A stretch of 64,000 nt of DNA from Streptomyces sp. R33 (GTDB taxonomy: Bacteria; Actinomycetota; Actinomycetes; Streptomycetales; Streptomycetaceae), in assembly GCF_041200175.1 (NCBI RefSeq), contig NZ_CP165727.1, positions 1,922,001 to 1,986,000 on the forward strand, read 5' to 3'. Positions 34,014 through 42,617 of the stretch are shown here, in pieces. The notes under the pieces are model-generated. The model was given only the letters and a program-made list of their open reading frames with translations, made no database searches and was not told where the DNA came from. The number at the start of each line of letters is the position of its first letter. Positions within the stretch are counted from its first letter, which is position 1. The position numbers and the translations under genes are program-made.

Positions 34014-35039
34014 CTAGAGCCAGCTCTTGACGGTTTCGATCAGCCGGGCCGGCTCGGCACCGACGGGTGTGACGTTGAGCATCGTGACGCCCGCCTCCCG
34101 GAAGGCCTCGACCCGCTCGCGTACGTAACCCTCCGGCCCGCACAACGTCATGAGCTCGCAGAACTCGTCCGGGACGGCGGCCGCCGCATCGCGCTTGCGG
34201 CCGGAGAGGTAGAGCTCCTGGATCTTGCGGGCCTCCTCCTCGTAGCCGTAGGCGACGGCGAGGTCGTTGTAGAAGTTCTTGCCGACCGCGCCCATCCCGC
34301 CGACGTACAGCGCGATCTGCGGGCGCGCCAGGTCCCGTACGGCGGCCGCGTCCTCGCCGATCGCGAGCAGCCCGCCCGCCACGGTCTGCAGCGGGCCGAG
34401 CTCCGGGGCGCGCAGGGCCGCGCCCTCGGCGAGGGCGCTCCCCCACACCGCGTGGGCCTTCTCCGGGAGGAACAGGGTCGGCAGCCAGCCGTCGGCGATC
34501 TCGGCGGTCATCCGTACGTTCGCGGGGCCGAGCGACGCGATGTACACGGGGATCGCGTCGCGGACCGGCCGGGTGAGGATCTTCAGCGGCTTGCCGTGCC
34601 GGCCGCCCTTCTCGGGCGGCAGCGGCATGTCGGTGATGCCGTGGTGGTCGATCGTCTCGCGGCGCCAGATCCGCCGGCACAGCTCGACGGTCTCGCGGGT
34701 CCGGCCGAGCGGCTTGTCGTACGGCTTGCCGTGCCAGCCCTCGACGACCTGCGGGCCGGAGGCGCCGAGGCCCAGCAGCGCCCGGCCGCCGGACATGGCG
34801 TCGAGCCCGGCCGCCGTCTGGGCGACGAGGGCGGGGGTGCGGGAGTAGACGTTCAGGATGGCGGAGCCGATCTTCATCCGCTCGGTGCGGGCCGCCAGAT
34901 AGCCCATGATCGTCGGGGAGTCGAAGCCCCAGGCCTCGGCGACCCACACGGCGTCGAGCCCGGCCGCCTCCAGCGCCGCCGCCTCGTCGGCGGCCCGGCG
35001 CGGGTCCCCGGAGTAGTCGAGCATCATGGAGAGTTCCAT
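34014..35039 (-). CDS. LLM class F420-dependent oxidoreductase
   Basis: A 341-residue luciferase-like (TIM-barrel) oxidoreductase of the F420-using actinobacterial group: N-terminal MELSMMLDYSGDPRRAADEA, AEAWGFDSPTIMGYLAARTERMKIGSAI, then RALLGLGASGPQVVEGWHG and an F420-type C-terminal end. These enzymes reduce or oxidise diverse substrates with coenzyme F420 or FMN. Its start shares one base with the stop of the CaiB/BaiF gene (TGATG at 35041-35037), with GAGGGCG upstream, so it is translationally coupled within the lipid operon. It may reduce an unsaturated lipid intermediate; this is inferred from context only. Confidence 0.9.
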   Translation of the reverse strand: MELSMMLDYSGDPRRAADEAAALEAAGLDAVWVAEAWGFDSPTIMGYLAARTERMKIGSAILNVYSRTPALVAQTAAGLDAMSGGRALLGLGASGPQVVEGWHGKPYDKPLGRTRETVELCRRIWRRETIDHHGITDMPLPPEKGGRHGKPLKILTRPVRDAIPVYIASLGPANVRMTAEIADGWLPTLFLPEKAHAVWGSALAEGAALRAPELGPLQTVAGGLLAIGEDAAAVRDLARPQIALYVGGMGAVGKNFYNDLAVAYGYEEEARKIQELYLSGRKRDAAAAVPDEFCELMTLCGPEGYVRERVEAFREAGVTMLNVTPVGAEPARLIETVKSWL

Positions 35040-36187
35040 CAGGCGCCCTCGCCCTTCGCGGTCAGGCCCGGCACGTCCCAGTCGCGGGCCACTGATCCGG
35101 TGTCGGCCCCCGGCTGCGCCGGGCCCGAGGCCACCGCGACCGGCGTGGCCGAGAACCGGGGCGCGGGGGCGGGCTGGGTGATCCCGCCGAAGTCGGTGAA
35201 AGTGGCGCGAGCGGCGAGGTGCGGGTGCTGCGGGGCCTCGCGCAGGGACAGTACGGGCGCGACGCAGGCGTCGGAGCCCTCGAAGACGGCCGTCCACTCC
35301 TCCCGAGTACGGGACTTGAAGCGGGCGGCGACGGTCTCGCGGAGCTCGCCCCAGCGGGCCGTGTCCTTGCGGGCCGGGGCCCCGTCCTCGATGCCGAGCA
35401 GCTCCACGAAGGTGTCGTAGAACTGCTGCTCGAGCGCTCCGACCGCCATGTACTGGCCGTCGGAGGTCTCGTACGTGCCGTAGAAGGGGCAGCCGCCGTC
35501 GAGGAGGTTGGCCCCGCGCCGGTCCTGCCAGCCGCCGGCCGCCATCATCCCGTGGATCATGGCGGTGAGGTGGGCGGTGCCGTCGACGATGGCCGCGTCC
35601 ACGACCTGGCCGGTGCCGCCCGGGGTACGGGCGTGCTGCAGGGCCGCGAGGACCCCGATGACGAGGTAGAGCGAGCCGCCCGCGTAGTCCCCGACGAGGT
35701 TGGCGGGGACGGCCGGGGGCTCGCCCGGGTTCCCGATCATGCCGAGGGCGCCGGTGACGGCGATGTACGCGATGTCGTGCCCGGCGGTGTGCGCGAGCGG
35801 GCCGTCCTGGCCCCAGCCGGTCATCCGGCCGTAGACGAGCTTCGGATTGCGGGCGTGGCAGTCGGCGGGGCCGACGCCGAGCCGCTCGGCGACCCCGGGG
35901 CGGAAGCCCTCGATGAGCACGTCGGCCCGCTCGACCAGGTCCAGCACGAGGGCGGGGCCCTCGGCGGACTTCAGGTCGACCAGAACGGACCGCTTGCCGC
36001 GGTTGGTGATGTCGTACGCGGGGTCGACCGCGAGCCCGCCGCCGCCGGGACGGTCCACCCGTACGACGTCCGCACCGAGATCGGCGAGGAGCATGGCGGC
36101 GAACGGGCCCGGGCCGATGCCCGCCAGTTCGACGACGCGCACGCCCGCGAGCGGGCCGTTGCCGGGCACGTTCCCTGTCACTGCCAT
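35039..36187 (-). CDS. CaiB/BaiF CoA transferase family protein, alpha-methylacyl-CoA racemase-like
   Basis: The first gene of the lipid operon encodes a 382-residue class III CoA-transferase-fold protein. The closest pattern is alpha-methylacyl-CoA racemase: GHDIAYIAVTGALG with His137 and LVGDYAGGSLY with Asp167 match the His/Asp catalytic pair of the mycobacterial racemase, and GALEQQFYDTF carries the expected downstream Glu. Such racemases convert (2R)- to (2S)-methylacyl-CoA so that methyl-branched or sterol side chains can enter beta-oxidation. ATG 36187 has a GGGGGCTCG leader, behind a 9-bp tandem repeat. A promoter with internal palindrome lies at 36280-36308. Confidence 0.9.
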   Translation of the reverse strand: MAVTGNVPGNGPLAGVRVVELAGIGPGPFAAMLLADLGADVVRVDRPGGGGLAVDPAYDITNRGKRSVLVDLKSAEGPALVLDLVERADVLIEGFRPGVAERLGVGPADCHARNPKLVYGRMTGWGQDGPLAHTAGHDIAYIAVTGALGMIGNPGEPPAVPANLVGDYAGGSLYLVIGVLAALQHARTPGGTGQVVDAAIVDGTAHLTAMIHGMMAAGGWQDRRGANLLDGGCPFYGTYETSDGQYMAVGALEQQFYDTFVELLGIEDGAPARKDTARWGELRETVAARFKSRTREEWTAVFEGSDACVAPVLSLREAPQHPHLAARATFTDFGGITQPAPAPRFSATPVAVASGPAQPGADTGSVARDWDVPGLTAKGEGA

Positions 36188-36207
36188 CGAGCCCCCAGCA
36201 TCCCTGG

Positions 36208-36252
36208 CGCCACTGCCGCCACTGCCGCCACTGCCGCCACTGCCGCCAACTG
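36208..36252 (-). repeat. 9-bp tandem repeats in the 5' leader of the lipid operon
   Basis: Four perfect copies of CGCCACTGC (36208-36243, plus-strand notation) and a degenerate fifth (36244-36252) lie 21 bp upstream of the CaiB/BaiF start, inside the likely untranslated leader. A period of 9 would be in frame if translated, but there is no start or ribosome site for it. Confidence 0.8.
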
Positions 36253-36279
36253 TGTGACACAACTGATGTAACACCAGTG

Positions 36280-36308
36280 ATGCTAGGAACGCGTTCCACT
36301 CAGCACAA
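36280..36308 (-). promoter_or_regulatory. Promoter with KstR-like palindromic operator, lipid operon
   Basis: On the minus strand TTGTGC (36308-36303) and TAGCAT (36285-36280) are spaced by exactly 17 bp. The perfect palindrome GGAACGCGTTCC (36286-36297) fills the -10-proximal part of the spacer. The 14-mer TGGAACGCGTTCCT differs at one defined position from the KstR consensus TnnAACnnGTTnnA known from mycobacterial lipid/cholesterol genes. A repressor here would block polymerase directly. It lies 93 bp upstream of the CaiB/BaiF start. Confidence 0.65.
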
Positions 36309-36318
36309 GAGCAAGCGC

Positions 36319-36711
36319 TTAGCCGGTTGACTCGTTTCGCGCGTCGAGCTCCTTCAGATGCCGCTTCAGGGCGACCGTCCGGTAGCTCTCCTCCACCCAT
36401 TCGCACAGCACCTCGAGCGAGGGCGCCCCCTGCTCCCCCAGCGGCAGGGAGACCCAGCCCGCCTTCCCCAGCCCGTACCCGGTCGGCTCCGCCCCGGGCG
36501 CGGTCATGGCGTGGCCGTGCAGCGCCTCGTCCTTGAGCTTCACGGAGAGCCCGGGCGGCTGCGGGCCGTCCGCGTTGCCCAGGAAGACGAAGATCTTCTT
36601 GTTGACCTTCACCACACAGTCCTCCGGACCCCAGGGAAACTCCTCCACGGCCTCCGGCAGCCCGCGGGCAAACTCCCGCACCGCCTCCCACTTGCGCACC
36701 GCAGCCTTCAT
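36319..36711 (-). CDS. MmcQ/YjbR family DNA-binding protein
   Basis: A 130-residue MmcQ/YjbR-type protein (CyaY-like fold): opening helix VRKWEAVREFARGLPEAVEEFPWGPEDCVVKVNKKIFVFL, then SVKLKDEAL and a C-terminal helix-rich half with GWVSLPLGEQGAPSLEVLCEWVEESYRTVA. Family members are assigned DNA binding from structure, but the biological role is unknown. ATG 36711 has GGGAGG 5 nt upstream. It lies upstream of the lipid operon on the same strand, but the operon promoter is in between, so the two are probably separate units. Confidence 0.88.
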   Translation of the reverse strand: MKAAVRKWEAVREFARGLPEAVEEFPWGPEDCVVKVNKKIFVFLGNADGPQPPGLSVKLKDEALHGHAMTAPGAEPTGYGLGKAGWVSLPLGEQGAPSLEVLCEWVEESYRTVALKRHLKELDARNESTG

Positions 36712-37095
36712 CGACGCCTCCCGTCACCGCAGCCGCCCGCTCGCACGGACACTCGGCCTTCACGCTAGCGCCGCCCCCCGACACGGACCGGGAAGTGGAC
36801 CACGGCCTTCGCACGGGCGCCATCGGATCCCCCGTCGGCGCCATCGGTTACCGGAACCGGAATGACGACGACATCAGTCCCGCCGTCGGCCTTTTCGGGG
36901 CCTACCCGGACAACTGGCCGGAGAACATAAAACGCCTGATCACAGTAGCCAAATGCACCTTCCGTGCCGCTTTCGAAACTCTTGCCGCAGGCGCGGGAAG
37001 ACAAGGATGGGGGGCATTAAGCGGAAGCCGACGAGCTATGTAATCTGAGCGAGCTTTCAGCCCTGGCCAAGGGCTCACGGAACCTAGGGGGCTCG
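36712..37095. other. 384-bp gene-free region with lower GC
   Basis: The divergent gap between the MmcQ gene and the secreted repeat protein has no convincing gene; short ORFs lack codon bias and ribosome sites. It is AT-richer than its surroundings, as promoter regions are. Weak plus-strand promoter candidate: TTAAGC (37017-37022), 18 bp, TAATCT (37041-37046). A 6-bp stem AGCCCT/AGGGCT at about 37050-37066 lies in the presumed leader. Confidence 0.5.
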
Positions 37096-38775
37096 GTGTC
37101 CTACCGCCGACTCGCAGCATCCGCCGCCGTCTTCGCGGCCGGCATTTCTCTCATACCGGGCATGGCCCACGCCGCCGGCACCGACTCCGGCGATACCCAG
37201 GGCATCAGCCAGCCCGACCTGGCGCAGGCCGGCCTGAAGAACACCGCCAAGTTCTCCAGCCCGGCCGACCGGTCGATCCGGCAGAGCGCACCGAGCCCCA
37301 AGAGCAAGCTCGCGGCCGCTGCCATGGCGGAGACCGCCGACGCCGCCAACCCGACCCTCGCGGTCGGCCTGGAAGCGTTCGCCACCTCCGCGCACGCGAT
37401 CGAGCTGGACAGCTCCGTCACCAGCGCCACCACGCCGCTCGACATCACCATCGCCTGGGGCGACGGGGCCACCACCACCGCCTCGGCCTCCGGCACCCAG
37501 CTCGTGGCCTCCGAACACACCTACGCGGAGCTCGGCACCTACACCGTCAAGGTCACCGTGACGGACCAGGCCGCCAACACCTCGGTCACCAACGAGGTGG
37601 CGTTCACGACCGCGGGCTCGGACTACACCCCGTACGGCCCGACCCGTCTGCTGGACACCCGCAACGGCACCGGCGCCGCGAAGGCCGCCAAGGTCGCCCC
37701 GTACACCTCCGCCCACCTGAAGATCGGCGGGAACGGCTCCATCCCCGCCGGCGTCACCGCGGTGGTCCTCAACGTCACCGTCACCGGCACCACCAGCGGC
37801 GGCCACGTCACCGCCTTCGCCGACGGCGACGAGAAGCCGAGCACCTCGAACGTCAACTTCGTCCCGGGCCAGACGGTCCCGAACCTGGTCATCGTGCCGG
37901 TCGGCGAGAACGGCTACGTCAACCTGTACAACGGCGGCTGGGAGCCGGTCGACCTCATCGCCGACGTCACCGGCTACTTCACGCAGACCGCCTCCAGCGG
38001 CTACACCCCGCTGGCGCCGCAGCGCTTCGTCGACACCCGCAGCGGCACCGGCACCGCCAAGGGCCAGCTCGCCGGATACGGGTCCTTCGGCACCCAGATC
38101 ACCGGCCTGGGCAAGGTGCCGGCCTCCGGCGTCACCGCCGTGGCGCTCAACGTGACCGTCACCAACCCGCGCAGCGACGGCCACCTGACCGTCTACCCGA
38201 GCGGCCAGCAGGCCCCGACCGCGTCCAACGTGAACTTCACGACCGGTCAGACCATCGCCAACTCGGTGATCGTCCCGGTCGGCCCCGACGGCAGGATCAA
38301 CGTCCGCAACGGCGGCTGGAACCCGGCCGACGTCATCGTCGACGTCGTCGGCTACTACAGCCCGCAGAGCAAGGGCTCCTACCTGCCCTTCGCTCCGGAG
38401 CGGATGATCGACACCCGCGACCCCCAGGACCCGGCCCACGGCCCCCTGGCCGGCCGTGACTACATCTACGCGGGCATGTCCGAACCCGGTTCCGGCGTCA
38501 CCGGCTTCGTGCTGAACGCCACGGTGACCAACACCAGGGACAGCGGCTTCCTCGCCGTCGCCCCGGACCCGAACACACTGGACGAGTACGACAACAACGC
38601 GGCGGGCCAGCCGGCACCACCCACCTCCTCGACCCTGAACTGGACGACCGGCAAGACCGTCCCGAACCTGGTCCAGGCAAGCACCGGCGGCACCGGCGTC
38701 GTCGACTTCTGGAACCAGAGCGACGGCGACACCGACCTCATCGTCGACGTCTTCGGCATGTACCAGGACAACTGA
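37096..38775 (+). CDS. Secreted protein with PKD-like domain and three ~115-residue repeats
   Basis: A 559-residue exported protein of unknown role. The signal peptide ends near GMAHA (about residue 26). Residues ~85-175 look like a PKD/Ig-like domain (ITIAWGDGATTT, EHTYAELGTYTVKVTVTD). Three tandem repeats follow, starting at about 178, 302 and 430. Each opens Y-x-P-x3-P-x-R-x-x-DTR, contains VTAVxLNVTVT and closes ADVxGYF/Y. The third repeat is divergent and ends in VDVFGMYQDN. Similar repeats occur in secreted actinobacterial wall or carbohydrate-active proteins, but no catalytic domain is present, so adhesion or binding is the likely role. GTG 37096 is preceded by GGGGG. A strong hairpin follows. 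Confidence 0.85.
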   Translation: MSYRRLAASAAVFAAGISLIPGMAHAAGTDSGDTQGISQPDLAQAGLKNTAKFSSPADRSIRQSAPSPKSKLAAAAMAETADAANPTLAVGLEAFATSAHAIELDSSVTSATTPLDITIAWGDGATTTASASGTQLVASEHTYAELGTYTVKVTVTDQAANTSVTNEVAFTTAGSDYTPYGPTRLLDTRNGTGAAKAAKVAPYTSAHLKIGGNGSIPAGVTAVVLNVTVTGTTSGGHVTAFADGDEKPSTSNVNFVPGQTVPNLVIVPVGENGYVNLYNGGWEPVDLIADVTGYFTQTASSGYTPLAPQRFVDTRSGTGTAKGQLAGYGSFGTQITGLGKVPASGVTAVALNVTVTNPRSDGHLTVYPSGQQAPTASNVNFTTGQTIANSVIVPVGPDGRINVRNGGWNPADVIVDVVGYYSPQSKGSYLPFAPERMIDTRDPQDPAHGPLAGRDYIYAGMSEPGSGVTGFVLNATVTNTRDSGFLAVAPDPNTLDEYDNNAAGQPAPPTSSTLNWTTGKTVPNLVQASTGGTGVVDFWNQSDGDTDLIVDVFGMYQDN

Positions 38776-38797
38776 CCCGCCGTTCGTGCGCAGGGCG

Positions 38798-38840
38798 CAG
38801 CGCCCCGGGATCGGCCGTCCAGGCCGCCCCCGGGGCGCTG
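38798..38840 (+). terminator. Terminator after the secreted repeat protein
   Basis: Perfect 12-bp stem CAGCGCCCCGGG (38798-38809) / CCCGGGGCGCTG (38829-38840) with a 19-nt loop, followed by TTCTTCG, 23 bp after the stop. Confidence 0.8.
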
Positions 38841-38908
38841 TTCTTCGTACCCTCGCCGCGCGCTAGCCTCAGCGACCGACACGAGCGGGGGAACGGAGAG
38901 GAGCCGTG

Positions 38909-40132
<1,224 letters not shown>

Positions 40133-40137
40133 GCCGG

Positions 40138-40203
40138 CCGGGGGGCGGGGTCGGGGTGGTGTCGGGGGGCGGGGGGCGGGGGGTGTCGGGGGGTGTCGGG
40201 GGT
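40138..40203 (+). repeat. G-run tract with quadruplex potential
   Basis: Roughly 65 nt of runs of four to six G separated by C, TC, TGGTGTC or TGTC, between the convergent stops of the reductase (40132) and endonuclease V (40203). Many four-run combinations could form a G-quadruplex on the plus strand. Confidence 0.75.
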
Positions 40204-40880
40204 CAGGCGGCTTCGCGCAGGGCCCGTCGGCAGAGGGAGTCGGCGTGGCGGGTGGACTCCGGGATCCGGAATCGGGGGCTCAGCGCGAGGGCGTGGGCGC
40301 AGGCGTTGTCCAGCGAGACCCGGTGGCCGACGGAAACGTACACCGGCTTGATCCGGTCCTGCGTCCGCAGCGCCCGCCCGACGACGGCGCCGTCGGCCGC
40401 GAGCAGCGGCGCGGCGTCGCCGCGGAGGGCGCCCGGCTCCTCGTAGGTGAACGTGAACGGGTTCTTCGCGACGCCCATGCTCGGCAGCCCGGTGACCACC
40501 CCGAGGTGGCAGGCGAGGCCGAAGCCGCGGGGGTGGGCGAGCCCGTAACCGTCGCAGACGACGAGGTCGGGGGCGGCGGTGAGGGCATCCAGCGCGGCCA
40601 GCACGGTGGGCAGCTCCCGGAAGGCGAGGAGCCCGGGCACGTAGGGGAAGCTGACGTGCCCGACGGCGGTCGCCTCCTCGACGACCTCGAGGGTGGCGGC
40701 GTCGAGGACGACGGCCGCGGCGGCGACCAGGTCGCGCTCGTCGTCGTAGGCGACGTCCACGCCCGCGACGAGCCCGCGTCCGGGCGGCGGACCGGGCTCG
40801 TCGAGCACGACGTGATGGCGGAGTTCGTCTTGTATCGCCCGGGCCTCGGCCTCGTCGGCGGGGGTCTTCACGCTCGTCAT
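40203..40880 (-). CDS. nfi: Endonuclease V
   Basis: Deoxyinosine 3'-endonuclease that starts repair of deaminated adenine. It has 225 residues with family motifs: VAGVDVAYDDE (catalytic Asp42), FPYVPGLLAFRELP (catalytic Glu), VVCDGYGLAHPRGFGLACHLG (third acidic residue) and PSMGVAKNPF. ATG 40880 has no Shine-Dalgarno; a TACTCT box (40895-40890, minus strand) lies 9 nt upstream, suggesting a leaderless mRNA. The divergent YciI gene starts 26 bp away, so the two promoters overlap. Confidence 0.93.
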   Translation of the reverse strand: MTSVKTPADEAEARAIQDELRHHVVLDEPGPPPGRGLVAGVDVAYDDERDLVAAAAVVLDAATLEVVEEATAVGHVSFPYVPGLLAFRELPTVLAALDALTAAPDLVVCDGYGLAHPRGFGLACHLGVVTGLPSMGVAKNPFTFTYEEPGALRGDAAPLLAADGAVVGRALRTQDRIKPVYVSVGHRVSLDNACAHALALSPRFRIPESTRHADSLCRRALREAA

Positions 40881-40889
40881 GATGGTTCG

Positions 40890-40899
40890 AGAGTAGCCT
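40890..40899. promoter_or_regulatory. Back-to-back leaderless promoters of nfi and the YciI gene
   Basis: TAGCCT (40894-40899) ends 7 nt before ATG 40907 on the plus strand, and TACTCT (40895-40890, minus strand) ends 9 nt before ATG 40880. Both fit the actinobacterial TANNNT -10 box and neither gene has a Shine-Dalgarno. The two boxes share two base pairs, so the promoters probably compete. Confidence 0.55.
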
Positions 40900-40906
40900 G
40901 GCGATC

Positions 40907-41206
40907 ATGTTCGTCATGGAACTCACCTACACCGCACCCGTCGAAGCCGTCGAAGAGGAGATGGACGCGCACATCGCCTGGCTGGACGGCTACTACGCAT
41001 CGGGCGTCTTCCTCGCCTCGGGCCGCAAGGTCCCGCGCGACGGCGGCATCATCCTGGCAGCCGGGGTCTCGCGCGCGGAGATCGAACGCATCGCGGCAGA
41101 GGACCCCTTCACGCTGGCCGGCGTCTGCGAGTACAGCATCACGGAGTTCATCGCGACGAGGACGTCGGGGGACCTGGCGGGGGTTCGGGAGAATCCGGTG
41201 GTTTAA
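40907..41206 (+). CDS. YciI family protein
   Basis: A 99-residue YciI-like protein (dimeric ferredoxin-like fold). It opens FVMELTYTAPVEAVEEEMDAHIAWLDGYYASGVFLASG. The His in DAHIAWL and a downstream Asp correspond to the conserved family pair thought to be catalytic. It ends in ITEFIATRTSGDL. Function in general is unproven; family members occur with dehalogenases and sigma factors. It has no Shine-Dalgarno and a TAGCCT box 7 nt upstream, so it is likely leaderless; the ATG at 40916 is a less likely start. It is followed directly by the telomere-like G-rich repeat. Confidence 0.88.
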   Translation: MFVMELTYTAPVEAVEEEMDAHIAWLDGYYASGVFLASGRKVPRDGGIILAAGVSRAEIERIAAEDPFTLAGVCEYSITEFIATRTSGDLAGVRENPVV

Positions 41207-41262
41207 GGGTTTTGGGGTTGGGGGTTGGGGTTGGGGTTGGGGTTAGGGGTTAGGGGTTGGGC
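41207..41262 (+). repeat. Telomere-like (GGGGTT)n repeat
   Basis: Directly after the YciI stop come about eight units of GGGG(T)TT or GGGGTTA, with one longer unit, ending in GGGCGGGG. It has G-quadruplex potential on the plus strand, which is also the YciI coding strand, so it would be in the mRNA 3' end. It lies 48 bp before the left inverted-repeat arm. Confidence 0.85.
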
Positions 41263-41309
41263 GGGGCGGCGCCTGGTCGGCGTCATAGGGCCCATCGGGA
41301 GCGAGGTCT

Positions 41310-41779
41310 GGCGGGGTCTGCCGACTCGGTGTCGGTGTGGGTACGGGGGCGTCCCGTCAGTCCACTGTCCTTCCGTGTCGTGCCGGTCCCTCAAGGGCGC
41401 TCCTCCTTCGTCGTCGCGTCGCTTCGCGATGGCCTTCGGCCACCCTTGACCGACCGACCCGCCCCGGAATGCCAACAGACTGCCGGGACGCCCCCGAAGG
41501 ATGGCCGGGGGGTTCGGGTTCCGACCTACCCAGATCAGAGATGCCGAGCAGGAGCCCCTGTCCATCCGCACCCCATTCCCCGGGACCACCGAGCAAGAGC
41601 AGGATGGGGCCAGGGGGAGGCCATGGTCCCTGAAGGGCCCAAAGGAAGCCCTTTCCGGACCCGGGCGGGGTCAACCTGCACCAGACAGCGGCCAGATGAC
41701 CAGGCCGGTAGGTGTGGGCCCGCAGGCGCCCCAGATCGCTACGCGCTCCTCATCTCTCGGCGTCCGGCGGCCGTCTGGG
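41310..41779 (+). repeat. Left arm of a 470-bp inverted repeat around doxX
   Basis: This segment matches the reverse complement of 42618-43086 at roughly 92 percent by eye. Differences cluster in short blocks (a ~20-bp block near 41517-41537, a 10-bp block near 41595, and the loop between AAGGG and CCCTT near 41633-41653). It contains small hairpins such as ATGGCC-TTC-GGCCA. It has no convincing gene: open frames across it differ between arms and have no ribosome sites. No target duplication flanks the pair. Confidence 0.9.
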
Positions 41780-41933
41780 CTGCCATACGCCGCCCAGGAC
41801 CGGCACCTGTTCCCTGGAGGGGCGACTATGGGCTGTTTGTTCCAATTTGGCGGGCTGGTCGAGAGCCGAATGGGCGCGTGCCGGAGTAGGAGGTTGAGGA
41901 ATCCGGCAGCAGACTCCGTCCGACGCCTTGGGG

Positions 41934-42476
41934 TCAGTCGCGGATGAGGAGGACGACGAAACCCACTACGGCTCCCAGCAGCAGTCCGAGGACGGAGTAC
42001 CGGGGCCGCGACTCGCGTAGGACGGGGAGGAAGTGGTCGACGGAGAAGCGGCCCGGCCCGGTGAGGGTGAGGGCGACGACCCCGGCGAAGAGCACCGACT
42101 CGAGTTCCACACCCTTGGGGGGGAAGTAGGCACTCAAGCCCCGGACGGCGAGGATGTTGATGAAGGTACCGGTCAAAGCCGCGCCGGCGAGCGGAGTGAG
42201 CAGACCCAGGGCGAGCCCGAGGCCACCCAGGATCTCGGAGAGGCTGGCGATGACGGCCATGGCATCCCCGGCGGGATAGCCGCTCATCGAGAAGCCCTTG
42301 CCGGTCGCGGTGAGGCCCGGGCCCTTGAACCAGCCGAAGAGCTTCTGGGTGCCGTGGCCGACCATGGTGAGGCCGACGACGAGCCGCAGCACGAGCAGGC
42401 CGAGGTCGTGAGTGGCGGTGGTGCCAGACGTCGAGGTGGCACGAAAGATCGCGCGATCCCGCAGTTCGTACGCCAT
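41934..42476 (-). CDS. DoxX family membrane protein
   Basis: A 180-residue DoxX/TQO-small-type membrane protein. It has four membrane segments: LGLLVLRLVVGLTMVGHGTQKLFGWF (with the family GHGTQKLFG motif), MAVIASLSEILGGLGLALGLL, LTGTFINILAV..., and SVLGLLLGAVVGFVVLLI at the C-terminus. DoxX proteins take part in thiol/redox membrane complexes or quinone reduction; the partner here is unknown. ATG 42476 is chosen over 42503 because conserved sequence starts there; the ribosome site is weak (CGGACG). It is the only gene between the two arms of a 470-bp inverted repeat. Confidence 0.85.
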   Translation of the reverse strand: MAYELRDRAIFRATSTSGTTATHDLGLLVLRLVVGLTMVGHGTQKLFGWFKGPGLTATGKGFSMSGYPAGDAMAVIASLSEILGGLGLALGLLTPLAGAALTGTFINILAVRGLSAYFPPKGVELESVLFAGVVALTLTGPGRFSVDHFLPVLRESRPRYSVLGLLLGAVVGFVVLLIRD

Positions 42477-42617
42477 GAACGTCCGTTCTTCCGTCCCCTG
42501 CAAACGACGGCCACCCTATGGCGCTCGCCCGAAATGCCCAGGCCGCAACGTCGTCCCACCACATCGTCGACCCGTTCGGCGCAGACCGACCGCACCCCCG
42601 CTCCGTTGCAGTCCCAA

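Noticed and set aside
36795..37043. Small plus-strand gene in the gap before the secreted repeat protein
   Set aside because: It lacks a ribosome site and Streptomyces codon bias and lies in an AT-richer, promoter-like stretch.
41207..41262. True chromosome end (Streptomyces telomere)
   Set aside because: Streptomyces telomeres carry complex palindromes, not GGGGTT repeats, and genes continue on both sides.
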